This document shows, in pieces, positions 41,798-55,170 of a stretch of DNA of 64,000 bases. Under the pieces are notes generated by a model. That model saw only the letters and a list, made by a program, of their open reading frames with translations. It ran no database searches and was not told where the DNA came from. Location: positions 646,954 through 710,953 of the forward strand of contig RQTK01000002.1 in the NCBI GenBank assembly GCA_003991915.1, given 5' to 3'. Made by a program: the position numbers and the translations under genes. The stretch is from Elysia chlorotica. Lineage: Eukaryota; Mollusca; Gastropoda; Plakobranchidae. Each line of letters opens with the position of its first letter. Position 1 is the stretch's first letter.

Positions 41798-41984
41798 GCT
41801 CTGGTCTAAGGGTTTGTTCACACCAAAAGCAGCAGCTGCACAATAGCAGTTCTAGCAGTAAGCTCCAGTCGCCGCACCAAAGGCTGTCTTGGCTCGTGTC
41901 GCAGCTTGCATGTTCTAACCAAAAGCAGCATAGAGCAGTGTGTACTAGCACTCGCTGCTAGATTGGTAGATTGCTGCTGGTAGT

Positions 41985-42195
41985 GGGTTGAGTTAAGTTT
42001 GTTTAGCATCCAACATCAGCACGATATAGACTAATTGTGGCGGGGTCTTAAAACTTATGTTTGACAATGTTATATGCTCTCACACACGAGGCAGGGCGGG
42101 AGTGCTAAGACTCCTGTCTCAGCCGTCACATTGTACTGACACCGACCCAACCAGTGGGATACGAACCGCGGACCTCCCAATATGGAGACCGAAAT
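41985..42195 (-). mobile_element. SINE copy, nearly complete, reverse
   Basis: Reverse M3 (CATCAGCACGATATAGAC, diverged), M2 (GAGGCAGGGCGGGAG), M1 (CACATTGTACTGACACCGAC) and head (ACGAACCGCGGACCTCCC) appear in order. Confidence 0.7.
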
Positions 42196-42449
42196 TCTAT
42201 TTGTTGTTTTAAAAAAAAGAAAAAAGAAAGAAATCCAGCAGCTTTAATTCAAAGCTAAATTAATTTTTATAACAAGAGATAACAATTATTCAATTTTAAA
42301 GCGACAAGATATTTTTTTTCGTTTTTAATACAATTTAGAGCAAAAATTTAATGTAATGGGATTCGACGAGAAGAAATATCAGCATCATGACAGATAATGC
42401 CAATTTATCATCCTCCAACAGAGAAAGCTTTCGTGGCTTTCTAGACTTC

Positions 42450-43070
42450 CTAGCGAAGGTCATTGATTTATCTCCCAAAACCTGGAGCGATGGCTGATTC
42501 AACTTTTGCTCGTTTGGCCCCAGTTAAGTTGCGGACCCGAGAGTTGCCTCAGCCGCCATTCTCTGGTTTTCCTCTCAAGGCCTGGCCACTCCCGCCATTA
42601 GTGGCTCTGCGCAGTGACCTTTGCCATGGACCCACACAAAACATGAGGGAATTCTGTAGGAGTTGTCTAAAGACCCAACAGTGTTTGAATAGGAACACGC
42701 CGGCGTCTCTGTTGATGACCATCACGAGCTGAGAACATTTCCCGTTCCCGCCCGCCAGTTTTCCCCCGTGCTAACGAAAGGCGTCGATGACTTCATTCAG
42801 AGACCAGCATCGCCATCGCATGTTTCTTTATCAAGACGGCAACAGCCAGCATTCAAAGGCCAGGAACAACAGTAGCCAAACTCCAACACAAAGGCACCCC
42901 ACAGTGCGCTAACAACAGTCTTCAAACAAGCCAGCAACGCCCGAAAATTAACTCCCTGACAGATGGAATGTTGTTGTTTCCTGGTCTGTAGAAGCTGACC
43001 ACTTCAGCCTATTGACAGCTGGCACGCTCCTTTGGCCATGCGATGTTTGACCGCTTAGTGGCCAAGCCCT
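42450..43070. other. GC-rich island of unknown role
   Basis: GC-rich for this genome, with two GCCGCCAT/CCGCCATT motifs resembling YY1 sites (near 42553 and 42593). A 75-90-codon plus-strand frame (42463-42732) has no recognised motif. It could be a promoter or an unrecognised exon. Confidence 0.35.
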
Positions 43071-44850
43071 GGACCACTCTTGAAAGTCAACGATTGTTGT
43101 TGGACATTAGAACATGAATTGAGGCAACCTGGTTGAAGACGCCAATATTATGTGGTTTGGTCTATAGTCCTCTAAACCTCGAATATCACTCTTTATTGAG
43201 CTTTATCATGGTCGTATTAATTTGTTTGTTTCTGGTTCTAGAAATGATATTATTATTTTTTTTTCAACCTCGTAAATTTCATTTGATGTTTTAACACACT
43301 GTAATTAATACAAAAAGTACAAAAACATCGACTTGTACCCTATTCACCTCGAATGCCGTATTTTTCATATTGAACCCTCTAGTTTTTTGTGTGTGTTTGT
43401 TGTTTATTGAATCATCGGTGTGTATGTATGGTTTGGTGATTGGTATTCGGAGCTTTTGTTGGCATAAACATAATAATGCAATGATGCTAGTACATGTGTA
43501 TGTCAAGCAAAAGAGAATCTCCATTGACTTTAGTTTTAGTCCTGTGCCAAGCGGAGTGATTGCCATAGTCACCGTTGTTAGAGCCTACACAACTCTACTA
43601 ATGTTTGCCTTGCCGCTGGTCCTACTAAACAATGATTTGTGATTTTACTCGTATAGTTGATTATTTTTTATATCTTTCGTGGAAACAGGAAATAAGACAA
43701 AATTATGATAGTGTTTCACCTGCACCTGCAAGCAACATTAAAGGTAACGTGAAGAACTGCAACATCAAATCAGTTAAGGTCCCTTAATAAGAAACAAAGC
43801 ATCCTCTGAATTACTTTATTACAGCAGTAAAATACTTGTAATCCACCATAATATGAAAACACATGATTAAACCGAAAATAGATGATGCGAATCCAATCAA
43901 TAATACGTTTACGTATATACCATGGTCGTGCTTCTCTGCGATAAAATAGAAGCATCTATGATTAGTGCTAAGTGGTTTGTTAACGTATAACGTTAGCAGT
44001 TAAATTTATCGTGGCGAGTGACGAGCACTTATGTCTGAAAATTATTCCAGAGATATACCTCAACATTGTTCAATGGTTATCCCTCGTCCATACGCCGTCC
44101 ATGCCTTTCCCCTATGCTCTATTATAATTCCCGTACGACTGTTTCTTATTCATTATATCTTTCTTCTTGCAATTTAATTCACGATTTATTTTAGGCTATT
44201 TCATTCGCAATCGCATTGCCTTCTGAATAGAGCACTTGCGATAACGAAAACCCGAGTGAAAACGAAGACAATAGGAAAAAGAATTTACACCGGGGCGTCC
44301 AACCATAGCTCTATTTTAGACTTACATATTCAATGAGCTATCACATATAAAAAAAAAAAAAACTCAATGCCCAAAAGCCGTATTTATATCACCCGTTCTA
44401 GTCGTGTGGACCGCAAAGCCTATAGTATTTCACCCGCATAACATGTTCACAGCACCTCCAGCATCAAGAGATGACCACATTTTGACCCCGAGTGAGAAGT
44501 GTCCGCTAAAATTATTCAGACAGTCTCGAATACCTCCATACCGGACACAAGGCAGTGCCTGGCCCTTAAAGAAGTTTGAATGCAGATGAGCCCTCAGTTA
44601 CGCTAATTAATAATGCAGTTGACCTGCTGAGTTCCCTAGATGAATTCAGTGTGACCTGCAAGAGACACACGGGACTGGTTGCCGCTTGGTGCAGCGACCC
44701 AGGACCACAGTTAGTCCCTTTGTTCTGTGGACTGCACACACATCCACGGTCGGTATGCTTGTCCTGATATGTCAGTTTCTGCCATCATTGGGCCTGAAGG
44801 CAGTGTTGCAAGTGTGAACAGTTTGTGTGAAATTAGGGTTGGGGACGTTT
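43071..44850. other. Intergenic sequence, no gene recognised
   Basis: AT-rich. Open frames of 60-95 codons (for example 43370-43642, 44404-44767) lack recognisable motifs or supporting splice sites. Confidence 0.45.
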
Positions 44851-44856
44851 TGGGGC

Positions 44857-45105
44857 GCTAACAGGCGAAAGTGGCAGAGCGATGGTCTCTCAACGGGTAG
44901 GTCCCTGGTTCGAAACCCACGATCGGCGAAAACATTGTGTCTTGTTTCGTATCTTGCATGTAGTGTCGGTGTCTGTTTAATGTAAGCTGTTGATACAGGC
45001 ATCATGGTATCCTTCATCGCCTCTCAGTAGCATCACATAAAATGTCAGACGTTATTCTTGGGGTCCGTACACAATAAAGCCTATTATAGTGCAACGAAGC
45101 CAACA
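44857..45105 (+). mobile_element. SINE copy, nearly full length, forward
   Basis: A box GTGGCAGAGCGATGG, B box GGTTCGAAACCC, a diverged M1, M2 ending CAGACGTTATTCTTGGGG and M3 CACAATAAAGCC are present in order. Its tail forms the left edge of the 45.0/47.1 kb segmental duplication. Confidence 0.75.
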
Positions 45106-45109
45106 AACA

Positions 45110-45310
45110 CACAAGGGGACGCTGTGGTCATAGGGTAGAGCACATGTCTTCTACCTGGATGATTGCTGTGTGATCTCCGCTTTGACCGTCACTGTTTCTC
45201 TGATGGTACGGTCGATATCAGTAAATGCGTCCGGTTGAGTCTTTCATAGCCCACTATGGGGTACTGTCGCTGTAAACGATCTTGAGACCTAGGTATCGTT
45301 ATACAATAAA
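45110..45310 (+). mobile_element. Second tRNA-headed SINE-like element, copy 1
   Basis: The head has GTGGTCATAGGGTAGAGCAC (A box). The body has CGATATCAGTAAATGCGTCC and the tail CTGTAAACGATCTTGAGACC. It differs from the reference SINE body. It is carried inside the segmental duplication with a partner at about 47148-47370. Confidence 0.55.
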
Positions 45311-46029
45311 TCGTTATACTAGCATAAAGCTTAGTTTTCTCCGAACAAAGATATAAATTAGAATTTGACCAACTTCAACAACAGACCATCTTCTTTTACG
45401 ATAGTCATTAAGGGCGGTACACTGAAAGGAGACGAAGAGGACATTTATGAAAGTAGAATAGGGAAAAAAACGCAGGAGACATAGGATTCTCCAGAAGATA
45501 GAGACAAAATTAAAAAAAAAAAAAGATGATTCAACGTTGGCATGTTTTAGTCAAATAGAAACATTAAAGATTATTCGAGAATTGTGAACTTTCAAACGTT
45601 TTGTGATAGAATGGTGTTTGAGAAAAAGCTCTCCAGCTATAGAGTAAGTTTCTTGAAAAATGTAAACTTCTGTAAATCGTACTGGTTTTGCAGCCAGAGA
45701 ACTGAATTCTCATTCACGTCTTTCTTTTTCTAGGTACATCCCTGGCCTCTCCCGTACCAACTTAACCCATTAGCGCATGGGGCAAAAGCTACTATTCAAC
45801 CTTTTTATGGCAATAAAAGGTTCATCGTTCTGCCCATAACGAGGTTCCATTGAGGTCATAAACTTTATACATTATCGTCACTGTGTTCCGTGTAACGACA
45901 TACATTTTTATTAAGTCGTTGTCTATTGAAACTGACTCTCTTATCTCAGCTATAGTAACATACAAACACACAATCATACTTCACTGCCCCTTCCCACATT
46001 AACCTTAATTTGAAATACATATTTCTCTG

Positions 46030-46160
46030 TCTCTCCGCCATCTCTCTCACCCCCTCTCTCTCTCTGTCTGTTTGCCTCTCTCTCTCCCTCTCTCTTTCTT
46101 TATATATATATATCTCTCTCTCTTTCTCTCTCTCTCCCTCTCTTTCCCTCTCCCTTCAGC
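46030..46160. repeat. CT-rich microsatellite with (TA)n interruption
   Basis: Imperfect CT/CTTT tract interrupted by TATATATATATA at about 46102-46112. Confidence 0.9.
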
Positions 46161-46602
46161 TCTTTCCTCTCGTTATTTCACTGGATAATGTTTGCTCCGT
46201 CTATACTTCGCTCTGTCCCTGTCTCTGACCGTCTCCATTTCATTTTCATCATTATAGTTTATCTTTCCATCTTTTCCTCTATTCTGTCTCCATCACCATT
46301 TAAGAAGGTAACCCACGTAAGTTATATCGCTAGCCATTTTCTCTTGCTGATTGCTTAAAAACCAAACGGACTCACGAAGTAAATAATATTATAGCATCGC
46401 TTTGCTTCAAAGAATATCCAGAACAGACAACAAGAACCCTTTTAGGAACCTGGAATCAGCGGCACAGGCAAACTATTTTTGTAGTTTTAATTATGCTCTA
46501 TTGGCCAGCGAAAGCAAAATCATTTCCAAGTATACCGTCTACAAGTTGTCAAAAAAGGTCCTTAAACAAGACATAATCCCAAATCGGGATAACAGTACAT
46601 GG

Positions 46603-46725
46603 TTTGTTAATTTATACTGACACCAAACTAATCACTAGGCAAAACACGCAGTAACTAAAGCGGGGATTAAACCCGAAACCTTTAGATTATTATCCAAGTG
46701 CTCTACACTTGGAACGTGCGGCCCC
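46603..46725 (-). mobile_element. SINE copy: head and M1, reverse
   Basis: TTTATACTGACACCAAACTA (M1) and GGGGATTAAACCCGAAACC (B box) followed by CAAGTGCTCTACACTTGG (A box), all reverse. Confidence 0.6.
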
Positions 46726-46984
46726 GTTACTGCCTTGTCAGAGTATAATTATTTCATATTTAAGTTTATTTTTTTTTAACCAATATCCTCTGAATTGATT
46801 TGTTTGGCAGCTTTCTAGCATGCTATTTTTGACAGTCTATCTTTATCTCCTTCCATTTAACACTCTTGTGGGTTTTGTAGCCTGTGAATACGCTGTGCAT
46901 ATTCTATTCTGTAACCAAGCCAAATTCCCCACGTGGATTAACATAGTTATACCTTATCTTATCTTAGATTATTATTAAGTTCTA

Positions 46985-47115
46985 AAAAATCCGCGCGATA
47001 AAGCATCCGTTTTCTATTTGAGAGGTCCCTAGTTCCCCAACGTCTCTCAGTAGAATTACTAAGATCCCAGACGTTAATCTTGGGGTCCGTCCACAATGAA
47101 GCCTATAGTGCATCG
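46985..47115 (+). mobile_element. SINE copy with internal deletion, forward
   Basis: The head (TTTTCTATTTGAGAGGTCCC) runs almost directly into the M2 end (CAGACGTTAATCTTGGGG) and M3 (TCCACAATGAAGCC); M1 is missing. It marks the left edge of duplication copy 2. Confidence 0.6.
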
Positions 47116-47147
47116 AAGCAAACAAACAAACAAACAAACAAACAAGG

Positions 47148-47370
47148 GACGATGTGGTCATAGAGTGATTGCTGTTTAATCTCCGTTTTGACTGTCACTG
47201 TATCTCTGATGGTTTGGTCGATATCAGTATAATGTCCTCTATAGAGGGAGGGAGAGAATTATCTCCTATACGGCGACAGGATATCAGTATAATGTGTCCG
47301 GTTGAGTCTTTTATATCCCAACTATGGGGTACTGTCCCTGTAAACGATCTTGAGATCCAGGTATCGTTAT
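47148..47370 (+). mobile_element. Second SINE-like element, copy 2 with internal insertion
   Basis: Same order as the 45110 copy, but with about 60 extra bases around 47228-47296. The extra stretch is flanked by two copies of GATATCAGTATAATG, suggesting a slippage duplication. Confidence 0.5.
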
Positions 47371-47679
47371 ACAATATATCGTTATACTAGCATAAAGCTT
47401 AGTTTTCTCCGAACAAAGATATATATGAGAATTTGACTAACTTCAACAACAGACCAACTACTTTTTGGATAGTCATCAAGGCTGGTACACAGGCAGGAGA
47501 CGAAGAAGACATTTATGAAAGTAGAATAGGGAAAAAAACGCAGGAGACATAGGATTCTCCAGAAGACTAGAGACAAAATAAAAAAAAAGATGATTCAACG
47601 TTGGCATGTTATAGTCAAATAGAAACATTAAAGATTATTCGATAACTGTGAACTTTCAAAAGTGTTGTAATAGAATAGT

Positions 47680-47925
47680 GTTTTCTATTTGAGAGGTCCC
47701 TAGTTCGAAACCCACGATCGGTAAAAAGTTGTCTGTCCAATTTTGTCACCGCCTCGTTGAATAATTATTGGTGTCAGTATAATATGACCAAGACGGAGTC
47801 ATGGTATCCTCGCACTGTCTCCATGCAGTAGCGCTTAACATTTTCAGATATTAGGCTAAAGTTCCGTCGACAATATAGCTTTTATATTGCTAAAGTTGAA
47901 CTCTAAGAAACCAACTAAAAAACTG
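47680..47925 (+). mobile_element. SINE copy, nearly full length, forward
   Basis: Head with GTTCGAAACCCACGATCGG, M1 GGTGTCAGTATAATATGACC, M2 TCGCACTGTCTCCATGCAG and M3 GACAATATAGC. It begins exactly where duplication copy 2 ends. Confidence 0.7.
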
Positions 47926-47929
47926 AAAC

Positions 47930-48735
47930 CATTACTAAAAAATTCGCAGGGTAATTTTATCAATATCGATTGGTAAATAAAACTGAGTGTATCCATTAAT
48001 GACCCCTTTACCTTTTTTTGACAGCCTAAAATAACAATCTGCATAATTACATAATATAGGCCATCGAAGTTTGACACCATTGGAATATAATAATTCTACT
48101 GCAAATTATTTCTTTTCTTTTGGATGCAAGTGGTCAATCTCTCACAGTTATAACCTCGACGAATTCAGACTAAGGCTGTGCTTCCAAAAGTAGAAAGAGT
48201 TAGCGAGCTATTTTATTGAACATCTCCAGTTAGCTCTGCGCAACGAATTACAGTACGCCATTTAATGCATACAGTTAAGTTAGTATGTTTATTTATGAAT
48301 ACCTTCCGAAATGGGAAATTGTCTGTTTTTCGTGTGAGTGTGTGTTAAGTCCGTCATCTGTATTCAAAATAATGTATTCCCAACCCTAACTCAAGTGTAT
48401 GGCCTATATCCGAGACGAGTGATTTAAAATTTCATTAAGACTTATTTTGACGACTCATTCCTGTGGAATTTATTGCTCCTCTTGTGGATTCTTTTCAACA
48501 GACGTGTTTCCGTGTTGTATTTATCTGTGACTGTGCCCTCGGGTGATGGATTGCGTCTTTCCGATGTTAAACCAACGCCCTGCCTCAGCGAAAATGCAAG
48601 ACGTCTTCCTCTCTCCTTCTCAGTGTGCTGTGTAGGCAAGATTGAAGACCCTTCGCCGTAGGTTGATAATGTACAAGGTGAAAGGTCCTCAACATACTTG
48701 TCTAGAATACTTCACGCCGTTTCACGACTTCACGC
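47930..48735. other. Intergenic sequence, no gene recognised
   Basis: Nothing beyond short frames without motifs. Confidence 0.4.
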
Positions 48736-48935
48736 TCCTAACCTGAGAGAGAGAGTGAGAGAGAGTGAGAGAGATGGTGAGAGAGAGTGTGTGAGAGAGT
48801 GAGAGAAAGTGTGAGAAAGTGAGAGAGAGTGAGAGAAAGTGAAAGAGAGAGTGAGAGAGAGTGAGAGAAAGTGAGAGAGAGAGTGAGAGAGAGTGTGTGT
48901 AAGAGATTGAGAGAGAGTGAGAGATTGAGAGAGTG

Positions 48936-50162
<1,227 letters not shown>

Positions 50163-51639
50163 CTCTGTTATTTTTGTTACATTAGTTAGCAGTCCTGCTC
50201 CCCCCCCCCCTCAATCCCCCTCCCATTCGCTGCTTCAAATAACTATGCTTGTTTAAGAAAACACAAACCTTCTATAAAAAAAAAAATAAAAAAACGACCT
50301 AAAACCTAATAATAATGTGTTTCCTAAATTCCAACAGCAGGCATTATACAAAAATAGACACAGACAGCCTACGCAAAGGATAAAACAACTATGCACTTCA
50401 AATTTAAAATTTGTTCGCTGTTAAAGATTTGTAAAAACAACAACAACAAAACAACAACAACAAACACGTTTGGCATTAATAGATAAGATGTCACATTTTT
50501 GTGACGTGACTGTGCTTTTAAATTCTTGTCATTCCATTGCACATTAAAATCGAATAGAATAAAAGGAAAAATTTAATTAATCAATAAAAGCCTACATTCT
50601 ACGTCATTAAATTTTGATAAACATGAATGTACACTTAAGCTGTATATGTCGTTATAAAATCCAACAAGCAGCCTGAAAATAAAAAGTGCAATATGTCGCC
50701 AGAGGAAGTGGAGCTGCCTAATAATGTAAATCCTCCTCGCCCGTCTACAGAAAAATGACGTTCGGCGACGGGTCTGAAAAGCGTGATGCCCAAGACTTTG
50801 CAGTTATTTGCAGTCTCTACTTTCTCCAAAATAGAGCCTTTTCAATTAATCAAAAAGAATACCCCGCCCCTGGTATATTTCTGTTTATAAATATTAGGAA
50901 ATACGTGCTATTAAAACGCTTGAGACGTGTTCTTTAGTTATGTGAGCAGTTAAAGACAGATTAAAACCAACCTTCTGGCAAAGAAAATACAAAGAAGGAG
51001 GGGGGGGGTATTGGTAAATAACTCGTCGAAGTGGTGAAAGTCCGACGAGTCCGACGGCTCTGGCGGGCGAAATTAGCTTATCTAAAAATAGATCTAGCTT
51101 AAGCTATGAAACATCCCTTATGGACTGACTACGTGTACTTGGACATGTGAATGACGTCCCACGTCTGTCCTAGCTTGTTGTTTTCGTGCCAGCAAAGGCA
51201 ATTGCCCCTCGAAGCACGTGATACCAGGATCAAGGTCTACAGTCAGCGGCTGACCGCTCTTCGCATGTACACGCGAAGCTAGAGTCTGGCTTGACCAGCT
51301 ATCTGTGTCAAAGCATGCCCAGTGGTTACGCGCATAGCTAAATTTTCAAAATATCTAAAAAAAACTAAGTTTATTTCATAAATAATTTTTATTGTGACAC
51401 TCTTTAACAACTATCTGATACTAAATATTACTACTTAGACCTACACGTACAGAGAAATATGTGTGTAAGGTTTTGAACCGAGGGTCGGAAAAATGGCGGG
51501 TGGCCTACATAGACCAACATAGATCAAATTTTGCTTCAGTGTCGCTATGCACAGGTTGTCGGCCCATCCGTCGACCGACATCCTGTGTGCCTCGAGGAAT
51601 AAAAAGTCACTAAAATGAATAATTGTTCCATATTGTCTG
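50163..51639. other. Intergenic sequence, no gene recognised
   Basis: Has CAA-rich and poly-A runs (50275-50295, 50435-50465) and a CpG-richer patch at about 51020-51080. Frames here have no recognisable motif. Confidence 0.4.
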
Positions 51640-51803
51640 TGACTGGCTGGGATGGATGAATGAGCTAATATTATGTCCGCACACTTATACTGACACCATC
51701 TCACCGACCTAACCAGTGGGGAGCGTGGTATCTTGAGCTGAATTCAACTTTAAAATCTCCTGCAACGGAGGTTGACGCTCTAGCCTAAGCGCCACCACGC
51801 TTG
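51640..51803 (-). mobile_element. SINE copy: head and M1, reverse
   Basis: CACTTATACTGACACCATC (M1) and GACGCTCTAGCCTAAGCGCC (A box) are reverse-oriented. It abuts a second reverse copy at 51805. Confidence 0.6.
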
Positions 51804-51804
51804 T

Positions 51805-51897
51805 TTGATCGTTGTTGCCAAGCGTCCAACGTCAGCAATATCCAGGCTATATTGTGGTCGGGCCCCAATACTAACATCTGACAATTGTACGTGCTAC

Positions 51898-51946
<49 letters not shown>

Positions 51947-52112
51947 GGGATAACATAGCTCCTGTCCCAGTCAGTCACATTATACTGCCATCGATTAATC
52001 CACTAGGGGACAAAATAGGACAACTAAACTTAACTTTTGACTAATGCTGGGTTTGGAACCAGTGCCTTCCGAACAAGGATACCAACGCTCTACCACTAAC
52101 GCTCTCAAAACG
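51805..52112 (-). mobile_element. SINE copy, full length with GA microsatellite inside, reverse
   Basis: M3 (CAATATCCAGGCTATATTG), M2 (CTAACATCTGACAATTGTACG), a (GA)n tract at 51901-51944, M1 (TCACATTATACTGCCATCG) and the head (CCAACGCTCTACCACTAACG) appear in reverse order. Confidence 0.7.
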
Positions 52113-52935
52113 CTCTTCGTCAAAAGAAAAAACAATCTATAATCTTTTAATGCACTTGGTATGTGAGAGCCATATGCTCATAATAATCATTATATTGAAG
52201 CCGCGGAGGGTCGGCTTCCATAAAAGTCTTCGAACAATAGAATACAATACTACGATTACCCCCACGAGCGCAATCTAGGAAGTGAAGGTATCCACATTTA
52301 TGATGTAGAATTTGACCATTTCATTCCATTTTGGGCGCAAGGATTTTTTTTACACAATTGGACCCCCTAAGGACAACGTGCACTTCAAACAATAGGGGAT
52401 CAGCACCAAATCCGCAGGGTGTAGAGCTATTCGAGAAGAAGAATGCACGCTAAGCCTGGAAGAAGGCTGTACAGGCTTGTAGAGATAGCTTCGCGTAGAC
52501 CTGGGCAGACCGCGGGGGGTGGCAGCAAATAAACAAAAGAAAAAAGATATTATATATATGTTTATTTTGTGCAACGTAATCCCTGCAAAGATAAAAGGCA
52601 GGGATCAACATTGAAGGCATTCTCTGGTCTGGACAGATCCAATAGCTGCTGCCACCCCCCGCGGTCTGCCCAGAAATCAGCTGGCGAGCAAATTAGATTT
52701 TTCCAATTATCTCTAACATGCTTAAAGGTAAAAAAAAAATGTCAAGAATTTAAAATCTCCTAATTTATTTCCTGAAGAATAGTTCTTTGGGCATACCTCA
52801 AGTTGTTGTTGTTTTTTTTAAATGACAAATAATATAGGCCTGTTTTAGTTGAGTCTATAATCATAACCTTGGCGATTTATGAATATTCCGTCAACGAACC
52901 TATTAATATTTATTTTACTTTGTTTTAACTAAAAT
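52113..52935. other. Intergenic sequence with an inverted repeat
   Basis: A GC-rich motif appears twice in opposite orientation: GGGCAGACCGCGGGGGGTGG at 52503-52522 and CCACCCCCCGCGGTCTGCCC at 52652-52671. The 129 bp between are AT-richer. No gene seen. Confidence 0.6.
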
Positions 52936-53009
52936 CACTTGAAGCCTCTCTCTGTTTCTCTTTCTGTCTCTCTTCCGCTCTATCTTTGTTCTCTCTCGTT
53001 CTCACGTTC

Positions 53010-53166
<157 letters not shown>

Positions 53167-53228
53167 ACATTTATATCTAACTTTCTTGTTCTCTCTACTA
53201 ATTGAGTCAAGGTAAAAATCACAATCTT

Positions 53229-53249
53229 CTCTCTCTCTCTCTCTCTCTT

Positions 53250-53285
<36 letters not shown>

Positions 53286-53345
53286 CTCTCTCTTTTCTCT
53301 CTATCTAGCTTTCTCGACATCTCTCTCACTCTCTCCATATCTCTC
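53229..53345. repeat. (CT)n microsatellite
   Basis: CT tract with TCTTCT and CTTTT interruptions. Confidence 0.9.
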
Positions 53346-53999
53346 GCACTACTCTCTGACTTTCTGTGCACAATGTTTGTCATCGCTGAAAGGATAAAGG
53401 ATTAAAATGCTTTCATAACTATCTGCCTGTATTTAAATTACAGATTAAATAAACAAAAGAAAAACAGATTGAGTGGTTTTTACCTTATAATAATACTTTC
53501 CATGCGTCAATGCGATGCAAAGTACATTTTTGTTCCTAATAAATTGTGTAAGTCTTATAAAAACAACCTCATTCTGTTACAATATAGAAGATAGGGCCAC
53601 GCCCCGAAGCAAATAATCTAGATCTAGCTGTAGGACTAGTGGTAAATTTTAATATAACGCTGCCCATCGCGTTTAATGGACAGGTTAATGTTTTTAAGCG
53701 TATTTTGAACATCCGCCATTGAATTTTTTTGTTTTGTTTTTTTAGCAGAGGAAAAATGTCCACCTTTTTTCTTGTTTTTTTTTTGGACGACGGCAATTTC
53801 AATGTCAAGCTGGTTCATAACACACAAAAGATGTCTTAAAACATTAACTTGTCTACTAACTGCGATTGGCAGTGTTATCTATATTAATATCGGTAGGTGA
53901 AACTTAGAATCTGTGCTCTCATAGTCCTAAAAAAACAACGTGAAAATCACGGTCTGCATTTACTGTGGCTTCCAAGATCACAACAAAGTGAAACGAGAA

Positions 54000-54001
<2 letters not shown>

Positions 54002-54049
<48 letters not shown>

Positions 54050-54062
54050 CTATCTCTCTTTC
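54002..54062. repeat. (CT)n microsatellite
   Basis: About 20 perfect CT units then CTTT variants. Confidence 0.9.
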
Positions 54063-54173
54063 TTATGAAAACAACAAACACGATACTTATTAGAATTTAG
54101 GCAAAATCACAATAAAATATAAAAAATAGCGGACGAATTCGTCCTCATCGCAGTGCAATGATAAAGAACGAAT

Positions 54174-54335
<162 letters not shown>

Positions 54336-54924
54336 AATTCTGGCCTCTCTCTATAGAGAAGTAGAAAATTATTAGCGTTGTAAGATATAACATCCCATCA
54401 CCACAGTGGTTGAAAAACGAGTTTAATGCTAAGCTGATTGGACCTGTAAAAATATCAAATAAGGATAGTATTAAAAAAAAATTGGCGAGAAAAACCTTTC
54501 TGGGAATTTGTCTTATGACAAACTGTAGTTTATAAGACTTCAAATATTCACATCTAAATTATTTTACTAACGGTTCGCGCGGTCAAAATCCCTTCATGGA
54601 ATAAGTTTTTCTCCTATGTACAAAAAAATTTAAAACTGGTTAAGACATTTTGCCCTACTTAAATCCACTGTAAATAAATGAAAAGGGTAGAAAGAAAAGA
54701 CTGGTATTGTGTAAGGTTTGGATCTACCACCAGCTGCGACGTTAGAATTAGAACCAAGACACAGATAGATCTAGATAATTCGGAGACAAGTGATTTACAA
54801 CCATGACCAACAAACCCCAATTGAGAAGAACACTTGACCCCTGAAAGTCAACATGGTGGGGTCCGTCTTGGACATTGGCCAGTTGTAAGAGAAACAGTGC
54901 CAGGTGAAAAGACCTTATCAGCCA

Positions 54925-55170
54925 TAAAGTTCACTTAATAAAGCTGATTGATTAATTTGTACCCTGGCAAAACAACGAGAAAAACCAGGGTTAGTAAGGC
55001 AAGTACAAAGAGAAGAATATTTAGAAGCCCAACTATGGTATCTAATCATCATGGTAAGTGAGGCGTTTAAATCTTCATTCGGTTTGTAAATTTAACTTAA
55101 TAAATCTGATTGATTAATTTTTACCCTGACAAAACAACAAAAAAGCAAGGGTTGGACAGACTAGTACAAA
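54925..55170 (+). repeat. Diverged direct repeat of about 90 bp
   Basis: TTCACTTAATAAAGCTGATTG at 54925 and TTTAACTTAATAAATCTGATTG at 55083 each continue through TACCCTG-CAAAACAAC and AGGGTT. The spacing is about 158 bp. Confidence 0.7.

Larger units (their letters stand above)
45042..47683 (+). repeat. Direct segmental duplication, copies at 45042-45618 and 47068-47683
   Basis: The copies share the end of a SINE, the second SINE-like element and about 330 bp of unique sequence (GCATAAAGCTTAGTTTTCTC, AACGCAGGAGACATAGGATT, GATGATTCAACGTTGGCATG). Identity is roughly 90 percent by eye. Copy 2 has a 60-bp internal insertion. Confidence 0.9.

Noticed and set aside
51030-51085. Hammerhead-ribozyme-like core (CCGACGAGTCC ... 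GGGCGAAA)
   Set aside because: The conserved CUGANGA has a C in place of U, stem III does not close beside GAAA, and no matching stem I was found.
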